Below, in pieces: positions 35,318-47,045 of a stretch of 64,000 bases of DNA; position 1 is the first letter of the stretch, and each line of letters starts with the position of its first letter. The stretch spans positions 222,658,517 to 222,722,516 of the forward strand of contig OY998175.1 of the NCBI GenBank assembly GCA_963921935.1, written 5' to 3'. Source of the DNA: Galeruca laticollis (lineage: Eukaryota > Arthropoda > Insecta > Coleoptera > Chrysomelidae). The notes below the pieces were generated by a model. The model did no database searches. It saw nothing but the letters and a program-made list of their open reading frames with translations, and was not told where the DNA came from. Made by a program: the position numbers and the translations under genes.

Positions 35318-36359
35318 CCTTTGGAACGGAGGATGATTTTGGCATCTAGGAACACCAAAACGAAAAACTGCATTGAAATTTTTCCGAAGTCGCGTCATGC
35401 TACTCTCTACAATAGCCCTATTTCATTCTGAAATAAGCCTAAAACCAAATGACTGCTTTCTCATTTAGATATATCATTTTGTGAAACTAACAATTTTTAT
35501 TGCTCACACCAATGTAGTTCTTGTAATTTTTTTTAATTAATAAAAACTTTTTTACAGTATTTATATTCGCATACAAACCATGATTCTTTTAACCAAACGT
35601 TATTTAATTTCTATATTGTTAAAATGAATAAAATAAGACGTAAATGTACGTTCCATTATTGAATATTTCCATAAAAATTGTTAAAGGGGTGTGTAGGAGT
35701 ATGTCTGTTCTTAATTACAGGCCGTAACACCATAACGGGAAGTGCCACAATGTAAATTAACGTAAAGAAAAGATGCAAGTTTGTAAAAAATCTATTTGAG
35801 TATTTTCTCCCGACGGGGTGCCAATTTGCGTGACGACTAAACCCTTTTTGTGAGGTTGTTCGGTTGAAAGCGACACGTGCTTCAAATCCGCAGGCAGGCA
35901 AAACGCGTATGTAAAATAATTGTGAATTTGTTTTGAATAATGGCCTCTGCGGAGATCATACACATATTTTTAAACTCCGCGTGAAAAGATAAAAGGAGAA
36001 CCGATTAGGATGATTATTTTTCTTCGCTCGAGTAAAAGAGGATGATTTAAATTCGTCACATTTATCATCTGCCTATACAGGGTGCGCGGCATCGAAAATG
36101 AAACAGATTGAATATTTTGAAAACTATTTTTTGGGGAGAATTCAAAAACAGCTAGATTTTTATTCTAATAGCTCTTTTTAATTTTTGCTTCTTCCGTGTC
36201 CGGTTTTTACTGTTTTTGATTGGCATTTTAATGTTTACGTTTAATAAATAGCGGTTGCTTTATATTTCCGCCCCTCTTTTTACTTTGACATATTTAATAT
36301 CCCTTCTGTCACGTCTATTGATGATTACATAATCCTTTTTCATATGAAATTAAAGGTTT
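35318..36359. other. Intron DNA with a GC-richer unique island at about 35700-36080
   Basis: No coding motif. The island holds GAAAGCGACACGTGCTTC with an E-box CACGTG, and AATGGCCTCTGCGGAGATC, without any match elsewhere in the window. It could be a conserved regulatory element in the large receptor intron. Confidence 0.35.
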
Positions 36360-37430
36360 ATAAATAATTCCACAATATATTGAAGAAATTATAAAAATTC
36401 TAAAAAGTTATGTCGATATTACTATCATCGTCAGTATTACAGAAGTTACAATTCATATGAAGCCTACCTGATGTTTCACAATTATTTTCGGCTAGACCCA
36501 GAAGTGACCCTGTGATTGACTTAATATATATATGAATAGAAAAAAGAAGAAGATATGATATTACAAATATTAAAGCTTAGATATTACTAGCCCTTTGGGG
36601 ATATCTTTTTTCCATTTAAGATCAGTATAACTGTGCAATCAAAAAGAAAGTAGAAAATAATAACCTAACAAGGGGAATGCCACTGTTGTATTAAAAACTG
36701 AAAATTATAAATCAATTACTACTAATATAAAATACAATTATTACTTAAAAAGACAGTTTAAAAGTGGAGAACTCTTTTAATCTATCTGTTCATTGAGGAC
36801 TTCTTATTGTGGGTGTTTCAAGTGTCTTCTAATTTCTATTTCTTCAAGGAAATCTAGTTCTTGTTTCTTATCACAAGTATGTAGTACTTCTAGTTCTGTG
36901 TTAGGTGTCAATAAATGTTTGGTGTCAAGTAGATGTTTTGCGTAGTGGGATTTATCTAGTTGTTTTAATCTGTATGCTCGTAAGTGTTCACTGTGTCTAA
37001 TTTCAAATTTTCTAAATGTTTAACCCAAATAGACAGGATTACATTCTGAACATTAAAGTTCATATATACCAGACTTTTTTGATGGGAATATTTTGGTTTT
37101 CACCTTTAACAATTTTGTAATCACCTACTTTCTGTTTTAAAAGAAATTATTGTATTTGTTAAACATTTAATCTTAATCCATCTACTGTTGGAGAGTATAT
37201 TTTAAAGCAAAATGTTATTTAGTCGACAGTTTTAGTAATTTTTAACAATTCTATGTGCCTACTTTTAATTTTTGTTTTCAAATTCAATTATTGATTACTT
37301 CTAAAGGTGAGGTTTTGTTAAAATCCAACTTTTATGTCAATGTGGTCACTGAATCTTTAGAGTTTTAATGCTGATTCTGGTGAGTTTTGTAACAATAATT
37401 AACTCAAACATACTTGTAATAGATCATATT
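36360..37430 (-). pseudogene. PLE copy with degraded GIY-YIG endonuclease end
   Basis: On minus the stretch parallels the GIY-YIG C-terminus of the other PLE copies: the segment near 37050-37080 corresponds to the cysteine-rich GIY part, and 36790-36990 to HLLDTKHLL-like, ELEVLHTCDKKQELDFLEE-like and RRHLKHPQ-like sequence. A degenerate hammerhead-like core (CTGACGA on minus, TCGTCAG at 36428-36434) lies in its 3' region, but the GAAA box is changed. Sequence upstream of about 37140 diverges. No target duplication was found. Confidence 0.7.
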
Positions 37431-37433
37431 TTT

Positions 37434-37490
37434 GTAGTTTATCCTGATGAAGTTTGTAATCACAAACGAAAGCTTGAGCTTGGAGTAAAG
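37434..37490 (+). ncRNA. Type I hammerhead-ribozyme candidate
   Basis: This is the most complete hammerhead candidate of the window. CTGATGA (37444-37450), helix II GTTTGT/ACAAAC with loop AATC (37452-37467), GAAA (37468-37471), a 2-bp helix III GC-TTGA-GC (37472-37479), then TT as the possible cleavage dinucleotide (37480-37481). Helix I can form between TTTATC just upstream and GGAGTAAA downstream with one bulged base. Type I hammerheads with tiny helix III are known from Penelope-like elements. Activity is inferred only. Confidence 0.6.
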
Positions 37491-37564
37491 GCATTAACTT
37501 AAGAAGCTACCTTAGAACTTTTATTGCATCCTCTTTAGATCTTTTGGGGCTTCCCATCTTTATA

Positions 37565-39203
37565 CAGAGTGGAAAGTCTAACTGGAACAAATTCTGTAAC
37601 TTGATAAATAAAGGCTTATTGCAAAATTCCTGAAACACGTCAATTTTTATTTTCAATGGGGCATATTACAAAGAGATTTGTTTATCTCTTTAATTGTCTG
37701 GGGGAGTTGCAGACAACCCCAATTTTTTTTTAAATGGAAGGGTAGGTTGATTAATTTTTTATTTGAAAGCTTTTTCAATTGTAAATACAATTCAACTTTT
37801 TTTTGTTACTTTTTATAAGCAATGTGTCGGAATAAAATGAAATAAGGAGATATTTACTCAAATTACTTTAATGTATAGGTACATTTTCTCTTACTTGATA
37901 AGCCCAATAAGAAACCTGCTCGATAGTTTTTTGGTCAATTTGAACTGAATGTGGTTGATTTGTTAGTGCTTGTTTGTATTTCAACGTGTAAATAGCAAAC
38001 GAGAAATAAGAAAATGCCCTATTTAACCGAGACGCATCGTATCGAAATTTTAATGATTATCGGATATGGGGACAGAAGTCGAACACAAGTTGAAGTCGCA
38101 CGATTATTAACTGAAGTTCATCCAGAATTACCTTCAATGGTTCATGGTGTCAGTCACACAAGCGTTCTAAAAATTCTTAAAGAAGCCAAAAAGCACCCAT
38201 ATAAGATGTAAAACCTGCAGGAGCTTAACGAAGATGATCCTGATCGTAGACTCGAATTTTGCGCACGAATTATGGCGATGGTGGACAAATTGCTTTGGAA
38301 TGGGTGCTGTTTTCTGATTAGGCTACATGGGCACGTCAAGCGACAGAACTGCCGTTATTGGGCTGACGAAAATCCCCGTCGGATGCGTGAATCCCATACC
38401 CAAAGGCATCAAAAACCAAACGTCTGGGCTGGAATTATTGGGGATCGCATAGTAGGTCCTTTTTTTTCAATGGAAACGTAACCGGAGAAACATACCTTAA
38501 TATGCTACAAGAAGAACTGATTCCTACTTTAGTAAATTTATTCCCCAATAATTTGGATCCCAACTCATTTGACTTACGTATGTGGTTTCAACAAGATAGG
38601 GTACCCCCACATTTTGCTCAAAATGTACGGTCCTATCTTAACGAAGTGTTTCCAAATAGGTAGTTTGGAAGAAGGGGCCCAATTGAGTGGCCAGCAAGAT
38701 CACCCGATCTTACTCCAATAGATTTTTTATGGGGATATCTAAAGAGCTAAGTTTATGCTACTAAACCTAACGACATCGCCGATCTTCAACAAAGAATCAG
38801 GGACGAAATTAGGCAAGTAACGCCGGAAGTGTTACAAAATGCTATTTATAATCGATTAGGATATTGTCAGCAACAAGGTGGAGAACACTTTGACATTTAT
38901 TGCATTAAAGTAATTTGAGTAAATATTCCCTTATTTCATTTTTTTCCGACACATTGCTTATAAAAAGTAACAAAAAAAAGTGGAATTGTATTTACAATTG
39001 AAAAAGCTTCCAAATAAAAAATGAATCAACCTACCCTTCCATAAAAAAAAAGTTGGGGTTGTCTGCAACCCCCCCTCCCAGATAATTAAAAATATAAACA
39101 AATCTCTTTACGATAAATAAAAATTGACGTGTTTCAGGAATTTTGCGATAAACCTTTATTTATCAAGTTACAGAATTTGTTCCAGTTAGACTTTCCACTC
39201 TGT
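37565..39203 (+). mobile_element. Mariner-type transposon with about 310-bp inverted repeats
   Basis: The ends CAGAGTGGAAAGTCTAACTG (37565) and its complement (to 39203) are flanked by TA (37563-37564; 39204-39205). The inverted repeats continue inward to about 37875 and 38903, including AACACGTCAATTTTTATTT and TTGTCTG followed by GTTGCAGACAACCCC-like text. Such long inverted repeats are unusual for mariner elements. The interior encodes one decayed transposase. Confidence 0.88.
38014..38919 (+). pseudogene. Mariner-type transposase, several lesions
   Basis: It starts MPYLTETHRIEILMIIGYGD with an N-terminal helix-turn-helix part, and has stops after KHPYKM (38209), at the residue after the first catalytic aspartate in WVLFSD (about 38320), in FPNR*FGRRG and in YLKS*VYA, plus frameshifts near 38330 and 38470. 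Conserved parts are IIGDRIVGPFF, FQQDRVPPHFAQNVR with the second aspartate, and WPARSPDLTPIDFLWGYLKS with the third. It therefore belongs to the D-D-D mariner type. Confidence 0.88.
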
Positions 39204-39229
39204 ACATTGTATTTCTACTGTATTTATAT

Positions 39230-39673
39230 ATATATAACAAAGAACAGATTAGTGGGTATTGCACGCAAATAGAAGAAGGGGCTACTGAAAAGAGTGGTAA
39301 CAACGGATTTCAACAAGATAACCAAACGCACATTTGTGCCTTCAAATGGAAGATCCCGAGTTTTCAGGACAACAACCAACAGAGACACGGAGGCGTCTAT
39401 AGCTCTCCCGTTTGAACCTTCCGACCCTGGAAATATATATATATATAAAAAGATGTACGAATAGTGCGTGATATATGAACAATAACAAAGAACAGATTAG
39501 TGGGTATTGCACGCAAATAGAAGAAGGGGCTACTGAAAAGAGTGGTAACCGCAGACATTCATGTTTCTGGCTCATTAGCCTTCATCGGTACGGCATAACC
39601 AAGAAAAGGTGTACAATACCCACTAATCTGTTCTTTGTTATTGTTCATATGTCACGCACTATTCGTACATCTT

Positions 39674-39713
<40 letters not shown>

Positions 39714-40059
39714 CCAGGGTCGGAAGGTTCACACGGGAGAGCTATAGACGCCTCCGTGTCTCTGTTGTCTCTGTTGGTTGTTGTCCTGAGTACTCGGGAT
39801 CTTCCATTTGAAGGCACAAATGTGCGTTTGGTTATCTTGTTGAAATCCGTTGTTTGTGTTTTCTCATGCTTCAATTAACATCCTTGCTCCCAAGTTGTAC
39901 ACCTTTTCTTGGTTATGCCGTACCGATAAAGGCTAATGAGCCAGAAACATGCATGTCTGCGGTTACCACTCTTTTCAGTAGCCCCTTCTTCTATTTACGT
40001 GCAATACCCACTAATCTGTTCTTTGTTATTGTTCATATGTCACGCACTATTCGTACATC

Positions 40060-40060
<1 letters not shown>
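39230..40060. repeat. Inverted cluster of the GTACGAATAGTGCGTG repeat family
   Basis: At least four partial copies are packed here. 39460-39530 and 39610-39680 are inverted relative to each other (GATGTACGAATAGTGCGTGA / TCACGCACTATTCGTACATC). 39300-39430 and 39710-39860 are also inverted (GGAGGCGTCTATAGCTCTCC with its complement). A further copy lies at 39930-40060. TA tracts sit at about 39432-39446 and 39680-39711. Nested or palindromic duplication of one non-autonomous element explains this best. Confidence 0.8.

Positions 40061-40061
<1 letters not shown>

Positions 40062-40122
<61 letters not shown>
40062..40122. repeat. (TA)n microsatellite
   Basis: About 60 bp of TA alternation, following the sequence GTACATCTTTT as in the neighbouring copy at 39680. 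Confidence 0.9.
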
Positions 40123-41760
40123 CATAAATTTCGATTTTCTACAACACCTGCTTTTAGTCGAAATTTTAATAATTTCGACGTATTGGCCTGACCGTTCTTC
40201 AAAGGAAAAAACAACTACATACCTCGCAGAATATTGAATTACATCCCCTTCGAAAACTGTGCCGTCGATCGGCCATTTTGCCGATACGGACATCTGTGGT
40301 GATTCGCAACTGATAGCGGAAGGGCTTGGTACACTGACGCGTTTCGACCTTCTTGGGTCTCTTCAAGAGTGCCGTAATACCTTCCAGTTCAGAGTCTCTA
40401 ATCCGAACTGAAGATTACGTCTTCCGACAACTCCTACTTGACTCGTGTAGTTACACAAGCGAGAAGTAGTCAGCTGGCGCTATCTGAGGTGTTGTTTCGT
40501 TACTGAAAGTGTTTGTTAATTTGTGGGAAACCGCTAAATTTTCTTTTTGAAGACTTTTGTTAATTTTTTTCTGATAAACCGTGTACATATGGTAATGATA
40601 TAAATGATGTTGGTTTTTTTTGTGGTTTTTGATTTGAATGGTAGATTGCATGTATTAATAGTTTTGTTCACAAACGGTAATGGGTAGTTATTTTCTTTAA
40701 GAATATTTCGGATTTTATTTAGATTGTTCTTTCTGAATTTAGGGTGAGATAATTTAATTGCTCTGTCAGTTAAATTTTTAGTTACATTTTTCGTATGAGA
40801 TGGGTGAACATTTGAATAATAACTTGTGTACCTATGAGAAGCTGTTGGCTTTGAATACCAGTTGGTATTGATTTTACCTTCGTTATCGTATGAGATTGTG
40901 ATTTTTCTCTTTCGCGTTCGATGGTAAATTTTAGCCTTGGAATAAAATTGTTAAATTTGTTTAAAATCTCATCGATTCTATCTACTGGTACACATGCTAC
41001 TATATCATCTACATATCTCTTAAAGAATACCGGTTCAAAAGTAAGTGACTTTATTATTGTTTCTTCGACATATTCCATAACAAGATTTGCAATTGTAGCT
41101 GCTATGGGTGATCCCATTGCTATGCCAAATATTTGTGAATAAAAGTTGGATTGATATTGAAAATATGTCGAAGATAAATATAATTCGGCACCACTGAGAA
41201 ATTCTGTTAAATTTAATGCTGTACTGTTTTGGATATCGTTCCATTTTTCTTTTATAATGTTTAACGCTAATGTTGTGTCTATATTTGTGTATCATGATGT
41301 CACATCAAGAGATATTAACATATGATCTTTAGGTATTCTTTGGGTTCTTATGAATTTTACAAATTCCCATGAGTCTTTTGTGTAATAATAATTTTTTCCG
41401 ATTGTATTTATAAGTACGTTGGATCAGTATTTAGACAAGTTATATGTAGCTGCTTGAACTTTGTTTATAATAGGTCTTAAGGGAACTCCATTTTTATGTG
41501 TTTTGGGTAAACCATATATTGAAGGTGGTTGGGCATTGTGTATCGTTAATTTATTTTTGGTTACCTTATCTATTAATTTTGATTGAAACCAATTATTTAT
41601 TAATTTATTTACATTGTTTTGAATCTTTTCAGTGGGATTGAATCTTTCTTTTTTGTACGTTGTTGTGTCATTAAGTAGAATTAACATTTTTCCCCTATAT
41701 TCTGTTGTAATAAACGCGAATACCAAATAGAAAAATAACAGAAACGATATTCGTAATTTG
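40123..41760 (-). pseudogene. Second family of Penelope-like element, RT region
   Basis: On minus: NNVNKLINNWFQSKL, PPSIYGLPKTHKNGVPLRPI, INKVQAATYNLSKY followed by a stop, then IPKDHMLISLDVTS, IFGIAMGSPIAATIANLVME and the catalytic FFKRYVDDIVACVPVD. These motifs are typical of PLE reverse transcriptases but differ from the family at 48076. No GIY-YIG domain was seen. The 3' region has a hammerhead-like element on minus around 40340-40366 (CTTGAAGAGACC...GGTCGAAACGCGTC) with an imperfect core. It lacks its 5' part and has internal stops. Confidence 0.85.
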
Positions 41761-41794
41761 AATGTAGTTTATGTAGTATTTTTGTAGAAACAAT

Positions 41795-42326
41795 GTTTCT
41801 CTGTCTTTCGAAATAAAGTGGTGGGGGTATTTGAATGTTGTTTTAAATAAATGCCTGTAACTTCGAAACGGCTTAATGGATTTGGATAAATGCGGTATCA
41901 TTGTAAAGAGCATTTTTTAGGCTTTTAGGTTTCTCATAATTATGATAGTTGTGACCTACACGGCCGCCGATAGACGTTATTCGATATTATAACTAAAATA
42001 TTTGATTTTCTCAAAAAATTTGAATGCGATGATATGACTAGAAAATAGACGAATAGCCAACCAATAAGCCTGCGCAAACCGCATCTTAACGTCTTCTTCT
42101 AAACTCAAATTACTAAAAAAAATACTAAATCGGGAAAATTCATATATCCCCATTTAAAAATGCACTGGTTGCTTTCGATAAGAAGCTAAAGCCCAAGAAA
42201 TGCTCTTTTCAATGATACCAAATTTATCCAAATCCATTAAGCCGTTTCGAAGTTACAGACATTTATTTAAAAACAACATTCAAATACCCCCCCCCCCCAC
42301 ACTTTATTTCGAAAGATAGAGAAAAA
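41795..42326. mobile_element. Foldback/MITE-like element of about 530 bp
   Basis: Arms 41795-41928 and 42188-42326 are inverted repeats: CTTTCGAAATAAAGTG with its complement near 42302, and AACTTCGAAACGGCTTAATG with CATTAAGCCGTTTCGAAGTT. Small indels separate them. No coding capacity. A run of about 12 C lies in the right arm near 42287. No target duplication was identified. Confidence 0.75.
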
Positions 42327-43289
42327 TTGTTTTCACAAAAAATGTTCGACTTTAGGTTAACATTAAAATGCAAATACCTTTTTGTTACATTCATTGGAGA
42401 AAATCGCGAGAAACGTAACTTTATGTAATTCAAGATGGTGGAAACGCTCACTGGCAGCCATCTTGGAAACTTGAAAATAATTTCCAGCATTTTCCCTTAC
42501 CCATTTTACCTATAAAAATTTTTACCGTAACTTTCTATGATCATTAGTTTCTGAGATACATCCGCTCGCCCCGCTTATTTGCCCACCCAATACATATAAT
42601 TGATTGAATTTCTGAGCTATGATATTAAATCCGAACAGCAGTATAAAATAAAGTAAATGAAAGAAATTCTACTTTGATAGAGTGGAGTCGGAATCCAGTG
42701 GAACAGTTAAGATTATAATAATTTATCGCGACTGTTGATCAAAATTTCCACTGGTCGATTGATATTCCACGTCCACGTTAGAGGGCACTATATAATTTTT
42801 GTTAGAAATCTAATTTTCTTTCGCGGTTTTGACAATGAATTATAAAACTAAACTAAACACACCCCGTATATGTATACTTTTCAACCTAATGCGAAACACA
42901 AAAGGGGATCCGTCTTATTATATACAAATGAGCGTTAAATAATTTGCCGCTGCGTCTTCATATTATATATACGTAGTGAGGGGCGCGGTGTACGAAAACG
43001 CCAGCGGAATTGTAAGTTTGCTTTATTGTGATTGGCTTCGTTTATTTGAGAATTATAGGATAAAGCGTAAAATGTGTAGATACGCTGGCGGCTCTAATCT
43101 GATTTGGTTTGCGGCCGCATGAAATTTCGTTACCTTAGCGTCGCTTTGTCTTTCTGATTCGTGCCTGGATACCACCGCCGGCGCCGACGGCGGCGCGACA
43201 ACTACCAAAATGTTCGCGGATGAGATCTTGTTCTACTAATCTACTACCGACATCGTTATCTTTATTATTACTGGTTTAAATAATTCTGG
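42327..43289. other. Intron DNA with a GC-rich unique island at about 42890-43250
   Basis: No coding motif. The island contains GTGAGGGGCGCGGTGTAC, TGGTTTGCGGCCGCATG and CCGCCGGCGCCGACGGCGG, in strong contrast with its surroundings. The last forms a short GC-rich inverted repeat. It may be a regulatory element or unannotated promoter. Confidence 0.4.
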
Positions 43290-46200
43290 CTGAATTTGTT
43301 TGTCTATTCAGTTTTTTAATCACTCATTATTTTTTTATTCATTTAATTTGTTTATTCATTTTTTATATTTTTTCATTCCTATTTTTTCATAATTTCATGT
43401 TATTTTATCATTATTCTTCATTTCCAAATTTTTTTTATACTAATTTCTTCAATTTTCTCATTCATTCATTTTTTATTCCTTCGTTCATCCATTTCTTCAT
43501 ATTATTTTTTGTATTATTTCTTTTCTTAATTTCTCCATATTCCCTTATTTTATTGATTCTTCTCTTCAGTTTCTGTATTTATCCATTATTTTATTTTCAT
43601 TTTTTTATCTTATCCATTTATTCATTTTCCATTTTTCCACATTTTGTATTTTACTATTTATTAATTTCAATTGTTCAATATATTTATGAATTCATTTTAT
43701 TTCTTCATTATTCCTCATTTAATAATTTTCGTTTATATCAACTTCTTCAATTCCTGAATTTTTTATAAATTTAATTTTATCAATTTATATTTGTTCTTCA
43801 GTTTCTTTATTTAGTCATTAATTTGTTTATTTATTCTTTTTAGATTTCTTCATTTCGTCTTATTTCTTCATTCGTCTCCTTCTTCTTTATATTTATATTT
43901 TTTTGATAATATTTGTCTATTTATCAATTACTTCAATTATTTTATTTATTAAGTTCATCTTCATTTCTTCAATAGTTCATCTAATTTCTTCATTATTCTT
44001 CATTTTCTATTTTTTATATCAATTTTTCTATTCGTTTCATTTTTTTATTCCTTCATACATTTTTTGTATTTTTTTTTGAATTCTACGTGTTCACTTATTT
44101 CATTTATCCATCATCTTATTTATTTCTTCAGTGTCTTTATTTATATTTTTATTTTTTTAATTTCTTTATTCATTCTCCTTTTCCCGTGCTCTATCATTTT
44201 TTCTTTTCATTCGTTAAATTTTTCCATTTCTTTATAATTTCATATTATTTTTTCGTTCTTCTTTTTTTTTACGTTTCTATTGATTCCTTTTTATCTTCAT
44301 TTGTTCATTTCTTCATAATTTTATATTATTTCTTCATTATTCTCCATTTTTTTATATCAATTTCTTTAATTTATCAGTTTCCTTATTCATTTCATCTCTT
44401 CATTCTTCTTTATAGTTATATTTATTCATGACACTTCTCTATTTATTAATATCTTCAATTGTTTTATTTATTCATTTCGCTTCTTCATTTTGTTAATAAT
44501 TGTTCATATTTCTTCAGCATATTTCATATTTATTTCTTCATTCATTCATTTAATTTCTTCATATGATCACTTCTTCATTTATTTTTCTCGTTATTTATTC
44601 TTTATATATTTCTTTATGATTTCATCTTATTTCTTCATTGCTCTACAAATTCTAAGTTTTTTATATCAATTTCTTGAATTTCTCAATTCTCCAATAATTT
44701 CATTTTTCATTTCTACATTTTTTTCATTGTTCTTTATATTTCGATTTATTGATGGTATTTCTCTATTCATTCATTTCTTCAATTATTTTATTTTTTCATT
44801 TCGCTTCTTCATTTTTCTAGTTGGTCATATTTCTTCTGTAGGTACATTTCATATTTGTTTGTCCGTTTACTCATTCAATTTCCTCATGTGGTCATTTCGT
44901 CATTTATTTTTGTCCTCATTTATTAAATTCTCTATAATTTCATCTTTTTTTTTATTTTCTAATTTTTTTATATCAATTACCTTAATTTCTCAAGTTTCCT
45001 ATTCATTTAATTTTTCAATTCATCATTTTTCTCATTCTTTTTTATAGTTCTAGTTATTCATGGCATTTCTCTATTCATTAATTTCTTCAATTATTTTATT
45101 CATTCATTTCGCTTCTTCATTTCTCTAATTGATCATATTTCTTCAAAAGCTTTCATATTATGTCTCCATTTATTCATTTAATTTCTTCATGTGTTCACTT
45201 TCTCATTCCTTTTCATCTTCATTTGTTCATTTCTTTATAATTTTATATTATTTCTTCATTACTCTCCATTTTTTTAAATCAATTTCTTCAATTTGTCAGT
45301 GTCCTTATTAATTTAATTTCTTCATTCTTCTTTATAGTTCTATTTATTCATGACACTTCTCTATTTATTAATAACTTCAATTCTTTTATTTATTCATTTT
45401 GCCTCATTTTGTTGATAATTGTTCATATTTCTTCAGAATATTTCATATTTATTTCTTCATTCATTCATTTAATTTCTTCATATGATCACTTCTTCATTTA
45501 TTTTTGTCGTTATTTATTCTTCATCTATTTCTTTATGATTTCATCTTATTTCTTCATTATTCTACAATTTCGAAGTTTTTTATATCAATTTCTTGAGTTT
45601 CTCAATTCTCCAATAATTTCATTTTTTTAATTCCCCATTTTTTTCATTGTTCTTAATATTCCTATTTACTGATGGTATTTTTTTATTCATTAATTTCTTC
45701 AATTATTTTATTTTCTCATTTTGCTTCTTCATTTTTCTAATTATTCATATTTCTTCTGTACATTTCATATTCATTTCTCCGTTTATTCATTTAATTTCTT
45801 CATGTGGTCACTTCTTCATTTCTTTTTGTCTTCATTCATTCATTTCTCTATAATTTCATTATTGTTCATTTTCTAATTTTTTAATATCAATGTCTTCAAT
45901 TTCTCAAGTTTCCTATTCATTTAATTTTTTGAATTTTTCATTTGTTTCATTCTTCTTTATATTTCTATTTATTCACGGCATTTTTGTCTATATTAATTTC
46001 TTCAATTATTTTATTTATTCATTTTGCTTTTTCATTCCTCTAATAGAAGATATTTCTTCAAAAGCTTTCATATTATGTCTCCATTTATTCATTCAATTTC
46101 TTCATAGGTTCACTTTTTAATTTCTTTTTATTTTCATTTATTCATTTCTTTATTATTTCATGTTATTTTTTTCATTATTCTCCATTTTCTAAGTTTTTAT

Positions 46201-47045
46201 CAATTTCTTTAAATTCTCAGTTTTCCTATACATTTCAATTTTTCATTTCTTCCATCTTCTTTATATGTCTACTTTTTCTCTATGTATTAATGTCTTTAAT
46301 TATCTTATTTATTCACGTCACTTCTTCATCTCTCTAATTGTTCATATTTTTTGAGAATATTTCATATTTATTTCTCTATTTATTCATTTAATTCCTTTAT
46401 GTAATCACTTTTTAATTTGTTTGTCTTCATTTATCTTTACATTTTCATCTTATTTCTTCATTATTCTGTATTATTCTCTATTCACTGAAATTATTTCTTC
46501 ATGTATTCCGTTCTTCAATTTTTTTTGTCAATTTATCTCATTTCTTCTTCCATTTTTTTTTAAATCTTCATATATTTACATATTTATTTGCCTCTTTATT
46601 TTTCTTCGTATTTGTTTTTTATTGATTATTTTGTCAATTCCTCGATTTTTTCGCTTCTTATTTCTTCATATATCCGTTTCATCATATTTTGCTCTATATT
46701 TTTTCCCATCAATTCTTTGTAGGTATTCCTTTATTTCATTTCTTCGCTTACATATTTATTTCTTCAGTCTTATTCGCCATTCTTCATATTTGTCTGCTTC
46801 TTTATTTCCCTTCGTTTTCTATTTATTAATTTCTTTTGAATTATCAACTAATCTATTTATTTGATTGGTACTCTTTCTAATTTTGTTACTTTTTCGATTT
46901 TTTTTTTGTTAAATCTTCGTACTCCCTTATTTCACTTATTTCTCCCTTCTTTCATTCCTTCATTTGATCTATATTTTAATGACACCTTTCTCACACTTAT
47001 CAGAGAAAAAATAGTTTGGATCATGTTTTACTTTAGTTTAATTTA
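43290..47045. repeat. 3.7-kb T-rich tandem array with higher-order structure
   Basis: The plus strand is built from variants of TTCATTTATTCATTTCTTCA and is very poor in G. CATATTTCTTCA-like landmarks recur about every 290-325 bp (near 44510, 44830, 45137, 45424, 45748, 46049, 46347). Blocks three monomers apart are more alike: 44495-44830 resembles 45412-45725, a period of about 915 bp. The F-, S- and I-rich reading frames here are by-products of composition, not genes. Confidence 0.85.

Noticed and set aside
35091..40293. Reading frames with IYIYIY repeats
   Set aside because: They are translations of (TA)n microsatellites.
43397..46864. Several long F/S/I-rich reading frames resembling membrane proteins
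   Set aside because: They arise from the T-rich tandem array; G-poor composition removes stops in one strand. No start context or family match.
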